Shown in pieces: positions 10,267 through 21,779 of a stretch of DNA of 64,000 nt. Positions within the stretch are counted from its first letter, which is position 1. The number at the start of each line of letters is the position of its first letter. The notes under the pieces were generated by a model. That model was not told the DNA's origin and did no database searches. It saw only the letters and a program-made list of their open reading frames with translations. Origin of the DNA: Gigaspora margarita (taxonomy: Eukaryota; Glomeromycota; Glomeromycetes; Diversisporales; Gigasporaceae); assembly GCA_009809945.1 (NCBI GenBank), contig WTPW01000703.1:256678-320677 (forward strand). The letters run 5' to 3'. The position numbers and the translations under genes are program-made.

Positions 10267-12267
10267 TAATGCATTTTAACCAGTTCAACCTGTTTCAAAT
10301 ATTTTATATTCAGATTTAATAAAACTGAATTTATCAAGTTTAGTAAAACTGAATAAAACCAAAAAATCAAATTTAATAAAACCAGATTTATCAAATTTAA
10401 TAAAACAGAAAAATTGAATACCAGGAACATAGCCATGCAGATTGTATAGTTTACTGCCATCTGAAATGCCAAGTTTGCAAATCTTGCATTTAATTTGCTG
10501 GTATAGTATACTGCTACTGTGTATGAGCATACTGGATTTGGTATTTGTATTACTCTGAGTTGTATAATTTATAAACTATTCTCTATCACTATCAACAAAT
10601 TGCCTTAAGATTTAAAATGTAATTATTGCGATTTATTTAGATACTTGAATTTGATTTTGGCCAAAGTTTAGGGCAACATTTATCAATAATAATAGCTAAC
10701 TATATTATAGCAAAATTAATATCTGGCAATTTTATTTAATGTGTGAATTATTGGATTATTAGCAAAATTTATTAATTTCAATCCCTTTTATCCAGATCTG
10801 CTAAAATTTGGTTGCATAACCAATCCATTCTGATTTATGACATATTAAGTTACTTTAAGTACTGTCTTCCTTCTCTATAATCATATGGTTTGTTGCAGCA
10901 AAAATGGTGATTATAAAGAGGTGTGATTATATAGTAATTACCCTATAGTCATATCTAATACAGTAGTTTATATTATGTGATTATATAAAAGTAAATATTA
11001 TAATCACAAATAGTTGCTACATATAAAAGTCCAAATTATATTTTCTGTAGGATTATTGTGATTTGTATTATTTTGTGAAATTTCTAAGAGAATTGACTTT
11101 TATGCATTAAGTAAAGTTGTTTGGAATAACAAATTACACATATTCTAAAAATTTTATATAATTGGATGAACTTTTATTAATTAATTTCTTTACTTATGTT
11201 AGATGAAAAAAAAAACAATTATTTTTTTGTCCAACATATAATAAAAAACAAATTAATAATAGTTTGTCAAGTTTGTTAAATTCCAGAATATGTATAATTT
11301 GCCATATCAAATAGCTTTCTTGAGGTGTTAATCAATTATTTACCATAGATTCCAAAAATAAGCTACTCTTTGTTTTGACCATAAAAACCCAAAAACTTAT
11401 TTGCTCGAAATAAGCTACTCTCATGTTTAATAATAGTTACTACATAGTAAAGTCCAAATTTTACTAAGTAAATTGATAATATTTGCTTAAGTAAACTTCT
11501 TAAAAAGATCAAAATACAGATACAGTAAAATTTTTGGCATAATTAAAGAATATTTTATTATTTGACTTTTGACTTTTACATTCAATGAAAAAAATAAAAT
11601 TTTTTAAAAAGTATATTCAATGAACATAAAAATTAAAAGTCAATAAAAATTTTTCTAATTTTGATAAAGTTTTTAGAGTATATAATTTAGATCTTCTAAA
11701 CAAGTTTATTTAAGCGATTATAATCAATTTATTTATTAGAATTTGGACTTAATTATGTAGCAACTACTTGCAATCGCTAAAAACTAAATTTAATCCAAAA
11801 CAATCAAACTTCTGATTTTTTGCATAAAAAATATAACTTACTTTCAGGAATCTATAGTAGTAAAATTTAGACTTTTATATATAATGTTTGATTATATAAG
11901 AGTAATTTACTAATAAAAAATCTCAAAAAGCTTCTAAAAATGTGATAGTGATTATAAGCTATTTGTGATTATAAAAAGATATTTTTTATATAAAAAAATG
12001 GTAGTTAAAATTTTGTGTGATTATATAGAGGTTGTGACTATAGAGAAAGTGATTGTAGAGAAGGAAGATAGTACAAACATTTTGACATTCTAACTACTAG
12101 TTTATTACAATAGTGAAAACTAGATTTTTTAAATTCAAGTTAATTTAGTTTTATAAGTTTATTGCAAAACTAAATTACCTTAGTTTATTTAAATTCAGGT
12201 TAAAACTGGTTTAAGTTGAAGTTGAAAATAAATCTGAATTGTAAAAATAAACCAGTTCCAACCTCTA
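10267..12267. mobile_element. hAT-like element D copy 1, left end lost, interrupted by B copy 2
   Basis: The right end, GTTCCAACCTCTA, matches the right end of the complete copy at 36729-37524, and the remaining 786 bp align with that copy in order (ATTTTATATTCAGATTTAAT, ACTGCCATCT, TTATTTAGATACT and others). The left TIR is missing. The B element at 10862-12072 interrupts it. Short minus-strand frames at 10266-10530 are not conserved with the other copy and are not genes. Confidence 0.75.
10862..12072. mobile_element. Pogo/mariner-like palindromic element, family B copy 2
   Basis: Ends CTGTCTTCCTTCTCTATAAT and the complement of CTATCTTCCTTCTCTACAAT are flanked by TA. Subterminal GTGATTATA/GTGACTATA motifs are shared with copy 1. 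The empty position is preserved in element D copy 2 near 37320 (AAGCACAGACA against AAGTA...TACAAACA), which confirms the boundaries. Confidence 0.87.
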
Positions 12268-12539
12268 ATCTAGACTATTTTTATTGTTTAGTACAGACTC
12301 CTAAATTATATCAACTAGCTAAAAAGCCAAGTAACTATCTAAACAGTTGGCTTAAGCATTAAATGTTTGGTTATTTTGAAACAAGTTAAGGGTTGGATCT
12401 TTTTTATAAAATAAAAAATTTTTATTAGCATAAACCTTACAATCTAAAATTAAATGAATTTGATATTATAACAAATTTTTTGATTCCAAATATTACAGTT
12501 ATAGGAATACCACTTATTTATATACTTTAGATTATTATA

Positions 12540-13323
12540 CAGTGGCCTACCATATTATTATAGACAATTTTTGAAATTTAATATTGAGCTAAATAAATAG
12601 ATATAAAGCTAAAAATTATATAAAATATTAGTTGAATCTAAAGCTTTTAAATAAAAAAAAATTATAAAATTCTATGTAGTACTTTTTGAAATAATTAAGT
12701 TTAAAATTTTTTTAGATTTTTCATTTGTATGATTTACTAGTTTTTAATATAGGTTTAATATAAATATAAATTTTAATTTTTAGTATATATTAAAACTTTT
12801 TTTTATTAATAAACTAGAATTTTTTTTAATAAAGTCATTTAGCATGTCAAATTGTACATATTTTGAAAATTTATAATTTTTTAAAAAATATTTAGATATA
12901 GTAATAAAATTACTATATTTGGTAATTTGTTAATTTTATTTTAATAATTTAACATTAACTTAAATAATAATATTTTGCTTAAAATTTTTTAAAAGTTTTT
13001 AAAAATCTAGAATTATATGTAATTTATTACACTGAACAAAATTTACATAATAATTATATATAGTTTACTTAATAAAAATTTTTTAATATACAGTAATTAT
13101 GATAACTAATTTTTTAAAATTACTAATTTCACAAAAGTATAACAATCTCAAAATTGTGCAACTTTAATTAACATAAAAACTACTGCATAGAATTTTGCAA
13201 CTTTTTTTTATTTAAAAAGTTTAGATTTAAAGAATAATTTATATAATTTTTAGATTTATATCTTATTTATTTAGCTTAATATAAAATTTTAAAAAGTGTT
13301 CTTAATAATATAGTAGGCCACTG
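12540..13323. mobile_element. TA-flanked MITE, 784 bp, palindromic
   Basis: Ends CAGTGGCCTACCATATTATT and the complement of CAGTGGCCTACTATATTATT have TA on each side. The arms stay complementary inward (a TTTAGCTTAATAT-type block and its complement). Probably Tc1/mariner-class. No coding frame. Confidence 0.85.
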
Positions 13324-13326
13324 TAT

Positions 13327-13412
13327 TTGTTAATTTTATTTAGCAATTAAAAAATTAAATTAATATATATTTGTTAATTTTATTTAGCAGTTAAAAAAAT
13401 TAAATTAATAAA
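13327..13412. repeat. Two-copy tandem repeat, about 43 bp unit
   Basis: Two adjacent units begin TTGTTAATTTTATTTAGCA and end AAATTAATA; they differ at a few positions. Confidence 0.8.
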
Positions 13413-14293
13413 GATTCTAATGTTATTATAAGTTTATATTAAATTTTCTTGTATTAGCTATAAAGTTATGAAATAACTAAATTAGCAAAAGACATTAAGC
13501 TTTTATTAAGCATTAAATTGATAGTTTTTAAAGCAAGTAATATGATTATTATTATAAACCCAAATTTATAATCTACATAATTATAGTTTACTAAATTGAC
13601 TCTTTCTAATGATTTTTTTATACCAAACTTTCCAAAATAAACTGATCTATAAAAACTCTATATTTAATATTTCCAAATATAACAAACTTTACCAAGCTGC
13701 TATTAGGTACAAAGTCTATTCACTGGATGTTCTACACCTGAAATAGAGATGAAAAAAATCAGCAGACATTTAAGTGAGACACCTTGGCAGGCTATGGTCC
13801 TATTAAGAAAAGTGTAGTAGAGAAACTCTAGAGCTTTATTAAAGTTCTATGGATATAAAAATAGAAATAGAGGCTTGGTTAGATATATTAAATTATATAG
13901 CATAACCTTTACAAACTTTTTTATTATAGTTTTTCATTTTGGCATTCCTTTGAACTTTTCAAAATTTTAACAAAGTAGGAATTTTATTTACTTTTTAGTT
14001 TTTTTTTTGCCAAATAATAATTCTTTTTGTAATAACATAAATTACTCATTATTAGAAAAAAATTAATTGAAGTAAATATTTTCTTTTGCCACTGCACTAT
14101 GCTGTTTATAAATATTACTATAAATAAAAATTGTTTGAATAAAAGAATCAATAACTTTATATTACTTTTTAGTTAATTTTGTATATATCTCATCAGGAAA
14201 TTTTTTAAACAAATATTGATCAATATATAACACTTAATCATTTTATATCAATTAACTAGATAAAAATTGATATATATCTATAATCAAAATATA
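13413..14293. other. AT-rich sequence, one short unidentified open stretch
   Basis: Mostly non-coding. At about 13748 an 18-codon run (start ATGAAAAAAATC, including SETPWQAMVLLRK) is denser in non-A/T codons than its surroundings and could be a decayed transposase helix; it is too short to assign. The rest contains T-rich runs and nothing I recognise. Confidence 0.3.
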
Positions 14294-14623
14294 TTATTTT
14301 AAGGGTGTTATTTTATGGAGACATGTCGCCATGGCGACCCCGTGATCGACCAATCAAAATCGATCACGTGTATCCTTATTTTTTTATTATTATTTTTTTT
14401 AAGTTTTTTTTTTATTTTATTAATAATAATTTATTAATTTAATTTATTTTTTTTTTTAAATTTATAAAGAAAGCAGAACGAAATGAAAAGAAAAACGGAA
14501 TGAAAACGGGACGAAATACAGGACGGGACGCAAAACGGGATTTTTATTTTAAGTTTTTTTTTTTTAATTAATTTATTTTATTTTATTTTTTTTTTCTTAA
14601 ATTTTAATTTATTTTTTTTTTTA

Positions 14624-14788
14624 NNNNNNNNNNNNNNNNNNNNNNNNNNNNNNNNNNNNNNNNNNNNNNNNNNNNNNNNNNNNNNNNNNNNNNNNNNNNN
14701 NNNNNNNNNNNNNNNNNNNNNNNNNNNNNNNNNNNNNNNNNNNNNNNNNNNNNNNNNNNNNNNNNNNNNNNNNNNNNNNNNNNNNNNN
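14624..14788. other. Assembly gap, 165 N
   Basis: Unresolved bases inside the Mutator-like element, next to a T-rich run. Confidence 0.99.
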
Positions 14789-15375
14789 GAAAACGAGAAG
14801 AAACACGGGACGAAAATGACAAAATTACCCACTGAAAAACGACGAAAAAGAACCACCGAAGGACTTGCAGAACCCACCGACGAAGAGAGAAAGAACCTCC
14901 CACCGAAAAAGACAAAATTATACCGAAAAATGATGAAGAAGACCACCGAAGGACTTGCAGAACCCACCGATGAAAAGACAAAGAACCTACCAACCGAAAA
15001 ATGACAAAAATTACCCACCGGAAAACGACGAGGAACCACCGAAGGACTTACAGAATCCACTGACGAAGAGAGAAAGAACTGAAATTACCCACCGAAAAAT
15101 GACGAAGAACTACCGAAAGACTTGAATCCACCAACGAAGAGACCTACTGAAAACCCCACCGAAAAACGATGAAAAAAACTACCGAAGGACGATGAAGAGA
15201 CAAAAAACCTATCACCGAAAAACGACAAAATTACCCACCGAAAAATGACGAAGAAGCACCGAAGGACTTAAAAACCCACCTAAAGACTGCTCCAACGACG
15301 ACTCCAACGATGACTTCAGCGACAACTCCAACGACGAATCCAGCAATGACTCCAGCGACGACTCCAGCGAGGACA
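14789..15375. repeat. Minisatellite: CCACCGAAAAA-type units followed by 9-bp ACTCCAACG units
   Basis: From 14789 to about 15290, imperfect units with CCACCGAAGGACTTGCAGA, CACCGAAAAACGACRAA and AARAACCTNCC recur roughly every 60-100 bp. From 15285 to 15375 a second array of GACTCCAGCGA / GACTCCAACGA units (9-12 bp) follows; read on the plus strand it gives runs of Asp, Ser and Asn. A 62-codon frame spans the first array, but it has no recognisable domain and probably arises from the repeat period. Confidence 0.75.
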
Positions 15376-17102
15376 AGATATAAACGACTAAAAGAAAAAA
15401 AAAAATAATCGCGTTAAAAAAATTTAAAAAAAAAAAATAATCGCGATTTAAAAATTTAAAAAAAAAAAAAACAGATCATTTATATGATCGGCAATCTTAA
15501 AAATGATCGGCTGATCATATGATCATATGTAGGGGTCGCCATGGCGACATGTCGCCAAAAACATTTTTCCTTATTTTAATATAAATTGTTATATATCTAT
15601 AAATTGATTATAATTGTAATTGTTTAGATCAATATATAATGATTAACAGATCTTTAACGATCATATAGTCTAGACATTTTTTTGTGACTACTATTTAACT
15701 TTACATGATATGATCCATCAGAAAATTTATATGTGTGAAATATTTAAAAGACCTTGTGCACCACAAGATAAGTAAAATATTTTTCAAAATATTTTAGGCC
15801 TAATATTTTTGAAATATCTCAAATTCTTTCAAAATATTTTAGGACCAGAAAACCAAGTTAGATTAGTAAATCTGTAGCCTGAATCATACCAAGGATGCAT
15901 TTGACTAATATTTTTAAAATATTTCAAAATGTTTAAATAATTGTAGTACAAAATCAGATTAGATCTTTGTTTTTTTTGTTTATAATTTAGATTTTCTATT
16001 AATTTTACATTGTTTTTCATTTTTTTTTTTCTTTTATTTTTTATTTTTTAATTTTTTTTATACAAAAAACACCAACTCTAACTTTTAGCATTTTGCAAGA
16101 AATCCAATAACTTTTCAAAACTTTGTGCAAGCCAACTTAACCTTTCAACACTTTGCAAGAACACAAAACAGATTTTACTAAGCAATTTCTAAATTTCAAA
16201 GAATGCTTCTTTAGAGAAATAAAGATTTAGTTGGTGCTTCATTTTTTTTTCGTTTGATGTTTTTTGTTCTTTTTGTTTTAGTTTTTGTTTTTGTTTTTTT
16301 TATTTTTTTTATTAATTTATTTTATTTCAGCACTTTGCAAAAAAAATAACCTAGGCTTTGTCAATACTTTGCAAGCAAACCCAGACTTTTTCAGCAATTT
16401 GCAAGAATATATACACTTCTCTGATATTGATTACTAGAATTTTGATAATTATGTTACCTACTAACAATCATAGCCAAATATACAACTTTTTTTTAATGAG
16501 AAAATTAAACTTGGTATAATAAGTAAAGTTATACAGAATAACAATTTGCATATACTCTAAAATTTTTAGGAATTTTAGATAAAATTTTATTAAGTCGTAT
16601 TTAGCATTTTTGATCAAAAAATGAAAACTAAAAATTTTATAATAGATTGATACATTTTAAAACTCTATTATAAATAATGGTTTTAAAATATGTTATACTC
16701 CATACCTAATAGCATAAAGAATTAAATTTTCATAGAGCAATTCAAAAAATTTCTTATAAAAAATTATTGTGATTAATTAAAATTTTTGACAAATAAAAAG
16801 TTGCAATTTTCGTACCTTAAAATTTGATATAGTAGAATATTATAAAATTTTATTAGAATAGCTTAAAAAATAATCATATATGTATTAAATAATAAATACT
16901 TTAATACTTTATTTTGGAAGATTTTTAATAAAAATTTTATAACATTTAATTATGCCAATTTAAGTATGAAAATTGCAGCATTTTTATTTGTCAAAAATTT
17001 TAATTAAACTTACTGTATTACATGAAATAACACGCACCTGTGCAGTATTTTGATCACTTGCACACTATTTTGAGTGCGCACATATGTGCTATTTTGAGGT
17101 AA

Positions 17103-18006
17103 GGGGCTTCTAGAAATTATGTAATATTTTTGGTACTAATAAATTTCAAGATTTTACCCCACCCACACACCCCTAATTCTCTATTAGCCAATCAAATTTT
17201 ATATTTTTAAAATTTATTCATATGTTCAATTTATGAAATTGATAATAACTATTGCTCTACTGGACCAATTTAGATGATTTAACTGCCAAAATGTTCGTCT
17301 CACTGAGACGATTCTAACAAGCCCAAAATCGTTAAAATCTAATCACAGAGTCCTAAGATCGTTCAACTTTTGTGTAATTTTAATAGTGATTTTTTAAAGT
17401 CACTAAGTAAATATCTTTAATATTGAATAACTTTTGATCCACTGGCCCGTTTTGGATGATTTTTAACTACCAAAATGTTCGTCTCAGTGTGACGCTTCTA
17501 ACAAGCCCAAAATCGTTAAATTCTAATCACAGGATTCCAAGATAGATAAAGATTTTTTGTTTGTTTAACAATACAAATCTTTATCAATCTTGGAATCCTT
17601 TAATTAGAAGTTAGCGATTTTGGGCTTGTTAGAATCGTCTCACTGAGACGAACATTTTGGTAGTTAATCATCCAAAATGGGCAAGTAGATCAAAAGTTAT
17701 TCGATATTAAAGATATTTACTTAGTGATTCTAAAAAATCACTATTAAAATTACACAAAAGTTGAAAGATCTAGAGACCCTGTGATTGGATTTTAACAATT
17801 TTGGGCTTGTTAGAATCATCTCAGTGAGACGAACATCTTGCCAGTTAAATTATCTTAATTGGTCCAGTAGAGCATTAGTATTAATAATTTTATTATTTTA
17901 TACTTTTGGTCAGAATTATAAAATTTTGACCAGAATTATAATTATAACCTGATATTTTCGGGACCCACCCACCCACTAAAAAATTATGTAATTTCTGGAA
18001 GCCCCC
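17103..18006. mobile_element. PIF/Harbinger-like MITE, 904 bp
   Basis: TAA duplications (17100-17102, 18007-18009) flank inverted repeats GGGGCTTCTAGAAATTATGT and GGGGGCTTCCAGAAATTACA. Element E copy 2 keeps the empty site (TTTTGAGTTAATCTAAT at about 19430). The 3-bp TWA-type target and GGG terminus fit PIF/Harbinger. The interior is four module copies arranged as nested palindromes. Confidence 0.85.
17250..17875. repeat. Four palindromic-module copies
   Basis: Module hairpins TCGTCTCACTGAGACGA-like are centred at about 17303, 17488, 17645 and 17825. Each is preceded or followed by a CCACTGGCCCGTTTTGGATG-like block and by the AGCCCAAAATCGTTAAAATC-like block. The second and third form the arms of an inner palindrome centred near 17565, the first and fourth the outer arms. 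Confidence 0.85.
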
Positions 18007-18086
18007 TAACCCAATTTTTTATTCTGTACTGGTGCTGAAAATCTAAAAAAACCTTAATATATATATATATATAGAGGAACAATTAA

Positions 18087-18772
18087 TATAGGAAATTAAT
18101 ATTTCCACACCCTTTTTTGATAATGCCAACCCTCGCTAATCATTCCAATTTTTTTTAATTTTTTTAAAAACTTTAATTGAAGATATCTCAACATATATCT
18201 AATCAAATCTATTGAACTTTTTTTATTTTAATTTAGAAATCTGTAGAATTTAAAGGGAAAAAAAGTTAATCGAATTTGATCAGGTGGATTCTGAGATATC
18301 TTTGGTCAAAGTTTCACAACAATTCGCAACACGGCTTCTACTTGATAGATGTTCAAAATTTACAGAATCTTTGGTCAAGTATATCTCGACAACTACCTGA
18401 CTAAATTTGACAAACTTATTCTTATTTTAATTGTAGAAATTTGTAGAATTCAAAGAAACAAAGTTCATAGAATTTAGTCAAGTAGTCGAGGTATCTTCGA
18501 TCAAAGTTTCACAACCTGCAACGCAGCTTCTATTTGATAGATGTTAAATTTACAATACTTTGATCGAAGATATCTCGACAACTACCTAATTAAATTCGAG
18601 AGCTTTTTTTTTTATTTTAATTGTAAAAATTAGCAGAACTAAAAAAAAAGTTTGTCAAATGTGGTCAGGTAAATGTTGAGATATCTTCGATCAAAGTTCA
18701 AAAAATTGTAAAAATTAGAATGATTAGCAGGTGTTGCATTATCAAAAAAGGAATATGGAAATATCAATTTCT
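18087..18772. mobile_element. TTAA-flanked fold-back element, 686 bp
   Basis: TTAA at 18083-18086 and 18773-18776 flanks arms that share AAATTRATATTTCCAYAYYC and TTTTTTGATAATGC. Inside, a block of about 180 bp containing CAAAGATATCTCGACAACTA-like text repeats about three times in alternating orientation. The empty site is intact in element E copy 2 (ACAATTAACCTATT). TTAA targets are used by piggyBac- and Kolobok-type transposases; neither is encoded here. Confidence 0.75.
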
Positions 18773-19342
18773 TTAACCTATTGTTGAACTTCTACGTAGT
18801 GATAGTAAAAAGCTAATTATTTAGTTTTTAAAATCTGCACATATATAAAGCATCGCCTGTAGATTTATGCCCCTATTTTTCTTTGTTTTTTGGCATTATT
18901 AAGCTGTACTCTATGGCTATTATAGTTCTAACTTTAAATAGGATGTACATAAAAAATTCATTTATTATCAAAAATTATATTCTAGTATTAAAATCAAAAA
19001 GAATGGCCATAACAATTTATTATCCTGCTAGGATAAGGGTAGTGATAGTTGAACATTTAATAATTTATTCTTGAAGCAATTAAAGCTAAAAAGAATAAAT
19101 ATTAAGCATTTGTTGAATACTTTTATTCAATTATATAGTATTCTATATATAGTGCACACTATTTTAGAACATGATGGGCATTATTTTGAAACCTAGTAGC
19201 TATTTTTAGGGGATGCAATTTTCAAAATAACACCCATAATTGTTATTTCGCAGTAATATGGTAATAATTTATAATAAAATTTTTTGAATTGCTCAATGAA
19301 ATTTAATTCTATGTGCCAATAGATATAGAGAATGATATACCA

Positions 19343-20490
19343 TATTACTGCAAAATAACACACACCTGCGCAGCGTTTTGATCACTTGCACACTATATTG
19401 AGTGCACCATGTGCGCTATTTTGAGTTAATCTAATTTTTTTATCCTGTACCGGCGCTGAAAATCTAAATCTTAATATATATATATATATATTTATATATA
19501 TAAACAATTAACCTATTATTGAACTTCTATGTAGCGATAGTAAAAAGCTAATTATTTATTTTTTAAAACCTGCACATATATAAAGCATCACCTGTAGATT
19601 TACCCAGTAAGAAATGTGGACCAGGTGTAGTACGTGTTGGCATCAGGAATGTTCAGAATAGCACATCCACGGTGGCATACTCATGCACAATATATGTAAT
19701 GGCACATCTTGTAGTAATATGCATATGCACATTTTTCATACCAGGAATGACACGTATTAGCATGTGTGTAGTGTTAGCACATATTCAAAATGATACATAT
19801 AGAACTGTTTCATATAATAGCATATATTTCGAAACAGCACGTAAAGTAGCACAAAACTCAGTCCAATACAGTCCAAAATGCACGTACAAATGGCCCAAAA
19901 TATTCTTAAAATCTATGCCAAAATCTGTGGATTTTAGATTAATAAAGTGCTGCAAAATCCGGTTCACTTACAGTCTAAAATGCATGGAAAAACGAGCCAA
20001 AGCACTTACAAATCTGGTCCTCAACCTGTGCCACAAGCTCACGTGCATTAACATGGATGTTCATACCTATCCAGTACAATTTTCTTACAGGGTTATGACC
20101 CTATTTTTCTTTGTTCTTTGGCATCATTACGCAGCACTCTAAGGTCATTATAGTTCTAACTTTAAAAGGATTGTGCATAAAACATTCATTTATTATCAAA
20201 AATTATATTCCAGTATTAAAATCAAAAAGAATGGCCATAACAATTTATTATCCTGCTAGGATAAGGGTAGCGATAATTAAACATTTAATCATAGTTATTC
20301 TTGAAGCAATTAAAGCTAAAAAGAATAAATATGAAGCATTCGTTGAATACTTTTATTTGATTATATAGTATTCTATATACGATGCACACTATTTTGTGAT
20401 ACACATAGGCATTATATTGAAACCCAGTATGCTATTTTTAGGGGATACGATTTTTAAAATAATGCCCATGATCGTTATTTCATAGTAATA
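19343..20490. mobile_element. Element E copy 2, carrying one CACTA-like insertion
   Basis: Ends TATTACTGCAAAATAACACA and the complement of TATTACTATGAAATAACGAT match copy 1. Shared interior begins TTGAACTTCTATGTAGCGAT and includes AATGGCCATAACAATTTATT. It lacks the PIF-like and TTAA inserts of copy 1 but has its own insert at 19603-20092. Confidence 0.65.
19603..20092. mobile_element. CACTA (EnSpm/CMC)-like MITE, 490 bp
   Basis: TTA duplications (19600-19602, 20093-20095) flank ends CCCAGTAAGAAATGTGG and the complement of CCCTGTAAGAAAATTGT. A 3-bp target and CNCNGTAAGAAA terminus are CACTA-like. The first 200 bp contain repeated AGCACATNN / GGCACAT / GGCATNN words, as expected of subterminal transposase sites. 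The empty site is preserved in element E copy 1 (GATTTATGCCCCTATTTTTC, about 18862). A 156-codon frame on the plus strand crosses the right boundary and is not a gene. Confidence 0.75.
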
Positions 20491-21779
20491 CAGTATTTTA
20501 AAACCAAATATTATTTATAATAAGGTTTTAAAATGCATTAACCTAATATAAAATTTTTTAATTTTCATTTTTTTGATCAAAAATGCTAAATATGGCTTAA
20601 TAAAATTTTATCTAAAATTCATAAAAATTTTAGAGTTTATGAAATCATTATTCTATACAACTTTACTTATTATGCCAAGTTTAATTTCTTATTAAAAAAA
20701 TTGTATATTTGATTACGATCATCAGTAAATAACATAATTCCAGTAATCAATATCAGAAGAGTATACAACTTGGTTTTAGCAATTTCTGTTATGAACTCTA
20801 CTTCAGAGAAATGAAAATTTGGGGGTTTATTTTTTTATTTAGTTTGCTTATATTTTATTTATTTATTTATTTTTATTTACTTATTTCTTTAATTTTTATT
20901 TTTTTATTTATTCTAGCACTTTGCAAAAATCTTTGACAATTTCTAAATTGCAAGAAACAAACTCTTACTTAAGAGAAATGGAGATTTGGGCTTCATTTAT
21001 TTTTTTATTTAGTTTGTTTATATTTTTGTTTTTTGTTTGTTTTTCTTTTTTTTACTTATTTTTTTAATTTTATTTTATTTTATTTATTCGAAACTTTGCA
21101 AAAAAATGGCCTGACTTTCCCAATACTTTGCAAGAGCACCAACTTTAATTCTCTGGCACTTTGCAAAAAGTAGCAAATATAAGTAAATAACAAAAAAAAA
21201 GAAAATAATTGCTAACTGGAAGTAAGAAAATTAAGTGTATTTGGCTAGTATTTTATGGAAACAGATGCAATGAAGTGTGAAAATAGTTAAAATATTACTA
21301 TTTTTTTCATTTTCATTTTTTTATTATTTTTTTTTGGTTTTATTTTTTTTTGTTGTTTTTTTTTTATAATAATATATAATAATATTAATTAAAATGTATA
21401 TTTAATTTAAAATAATATATAATAATAATAAATAAAAAAATAAAATTTTATATTAAATTGTGAAAACTTGTAAAAACCTATAAAACATTTAATAATTTGC
21501 AAAAAGCATAATTATGTGAATATAATATTATTAATTGATATTATATCGGATATATATTGATTAATTTCTATATCAGATATATATTGATTAATTTCTATAT
21601 CAGATATATATCGATTACTATCACTATCAATAGATATCAGCAGGAGTGTTGGGTATCAATATATATCTAACTAGTTAGTAATTAATATATATATATATAT
21701 AATTTGCCAATGCTAATCTATAAAAAGCATATTCATAAATAATTTTAAAACATATAACAGGCCCAGAACATGTTCTTTT

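Larger units (their letters stand above)
14303..15570. mobile_element. Mutator-like non-autonomous element with internal minisatellite
   Basis: A perfect 9-bp duplication, TTATTTTAA (14294-14302, 15571-15579), flanks it; nine bases is the Mutator-like signature. The subterminal inverted repeats share GACATGTCGCCATGGCGACC, which itself contains the palindrome GTCGCCATGGCGAC. The inside holds T-rich runs, an N gap and a repeated block. No transposase frame. The insertion lies in AT-rich sequence whose two flanks are themselves partly complementary (TTGATATATATCTATAATC and its complement). Confidence 0.85.
17016..19258. mobile_element. Element E copy 1, carrying two later insertions
   Basis: Ends read TATTACATGAAATAACACGC and the complement of TATTACTGCGAAATAACAAT. 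The shared subterminal stretch contains TTTTGATCACTTGCACACTA and GTGCGCACATATGTGC. The internal region at 18780-19255 is nearly identical to that of copy 2. It contains a PIF-like insert (17103-18006) and a TTAA insert (18087-18772), both absent from copy 2. A target duplication for E itself is not clear. The 63-codon frame at 18883 is not preserved in copy 2. Confidence 0.65.
16412..20763. mobile_element. Palindromic element P, TA-flanked, inserted in X1
   Basis: Ends TACACTTCTCTGATATTGAT and the complement of TACTCTTCTGATATTGATTA are flanked by TA. The arms stay complementary for several hundred bases (AAACTTGGTATAATAAGTAA against its mirror at about 20660-20690). X3 near 44120 retains the uninterrupted sequence (CAAGAATATTAATCTAGC), supporting the insertion point. 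All of E1 and E2 lie inside. Confidence 0.7.
15716..21520. mobile_element. X-family element copy 1, decayed and heavily interrupted
   Basis: The left end CATCAGAAAATTTATATGTG matches the X-family terminus (see 42895). The following TTTCAAAATATTTTAGG, a GAAAACCAAGTTAGATTAGTAAATC-like block (two short pieces), and the GATCAGATTAGATCTTTG block occur in the same order as in X2, X3 and X4. Motifs of the CACTTTGCAAGAA type occur at 16080-16400 and again at 20915-21170, on either side of insert P (16412-20763). The right end is lost near 21500. Confidence 0.65.

Noticed and set aside
14578-15060. Frames of 129-160 codons through the N gap and a 62-codon plus-strand frame
   Set aside because: They are produced by unresolved bases and by a minisatellite whose period keeps phase; no recognisable protein.
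19672-20142. 156-codon plus-strand frame
   Set aside because: It starts inside a CACTA-like MITE and runs across its right boundary into element E2, so it cannot be an inherited gene.
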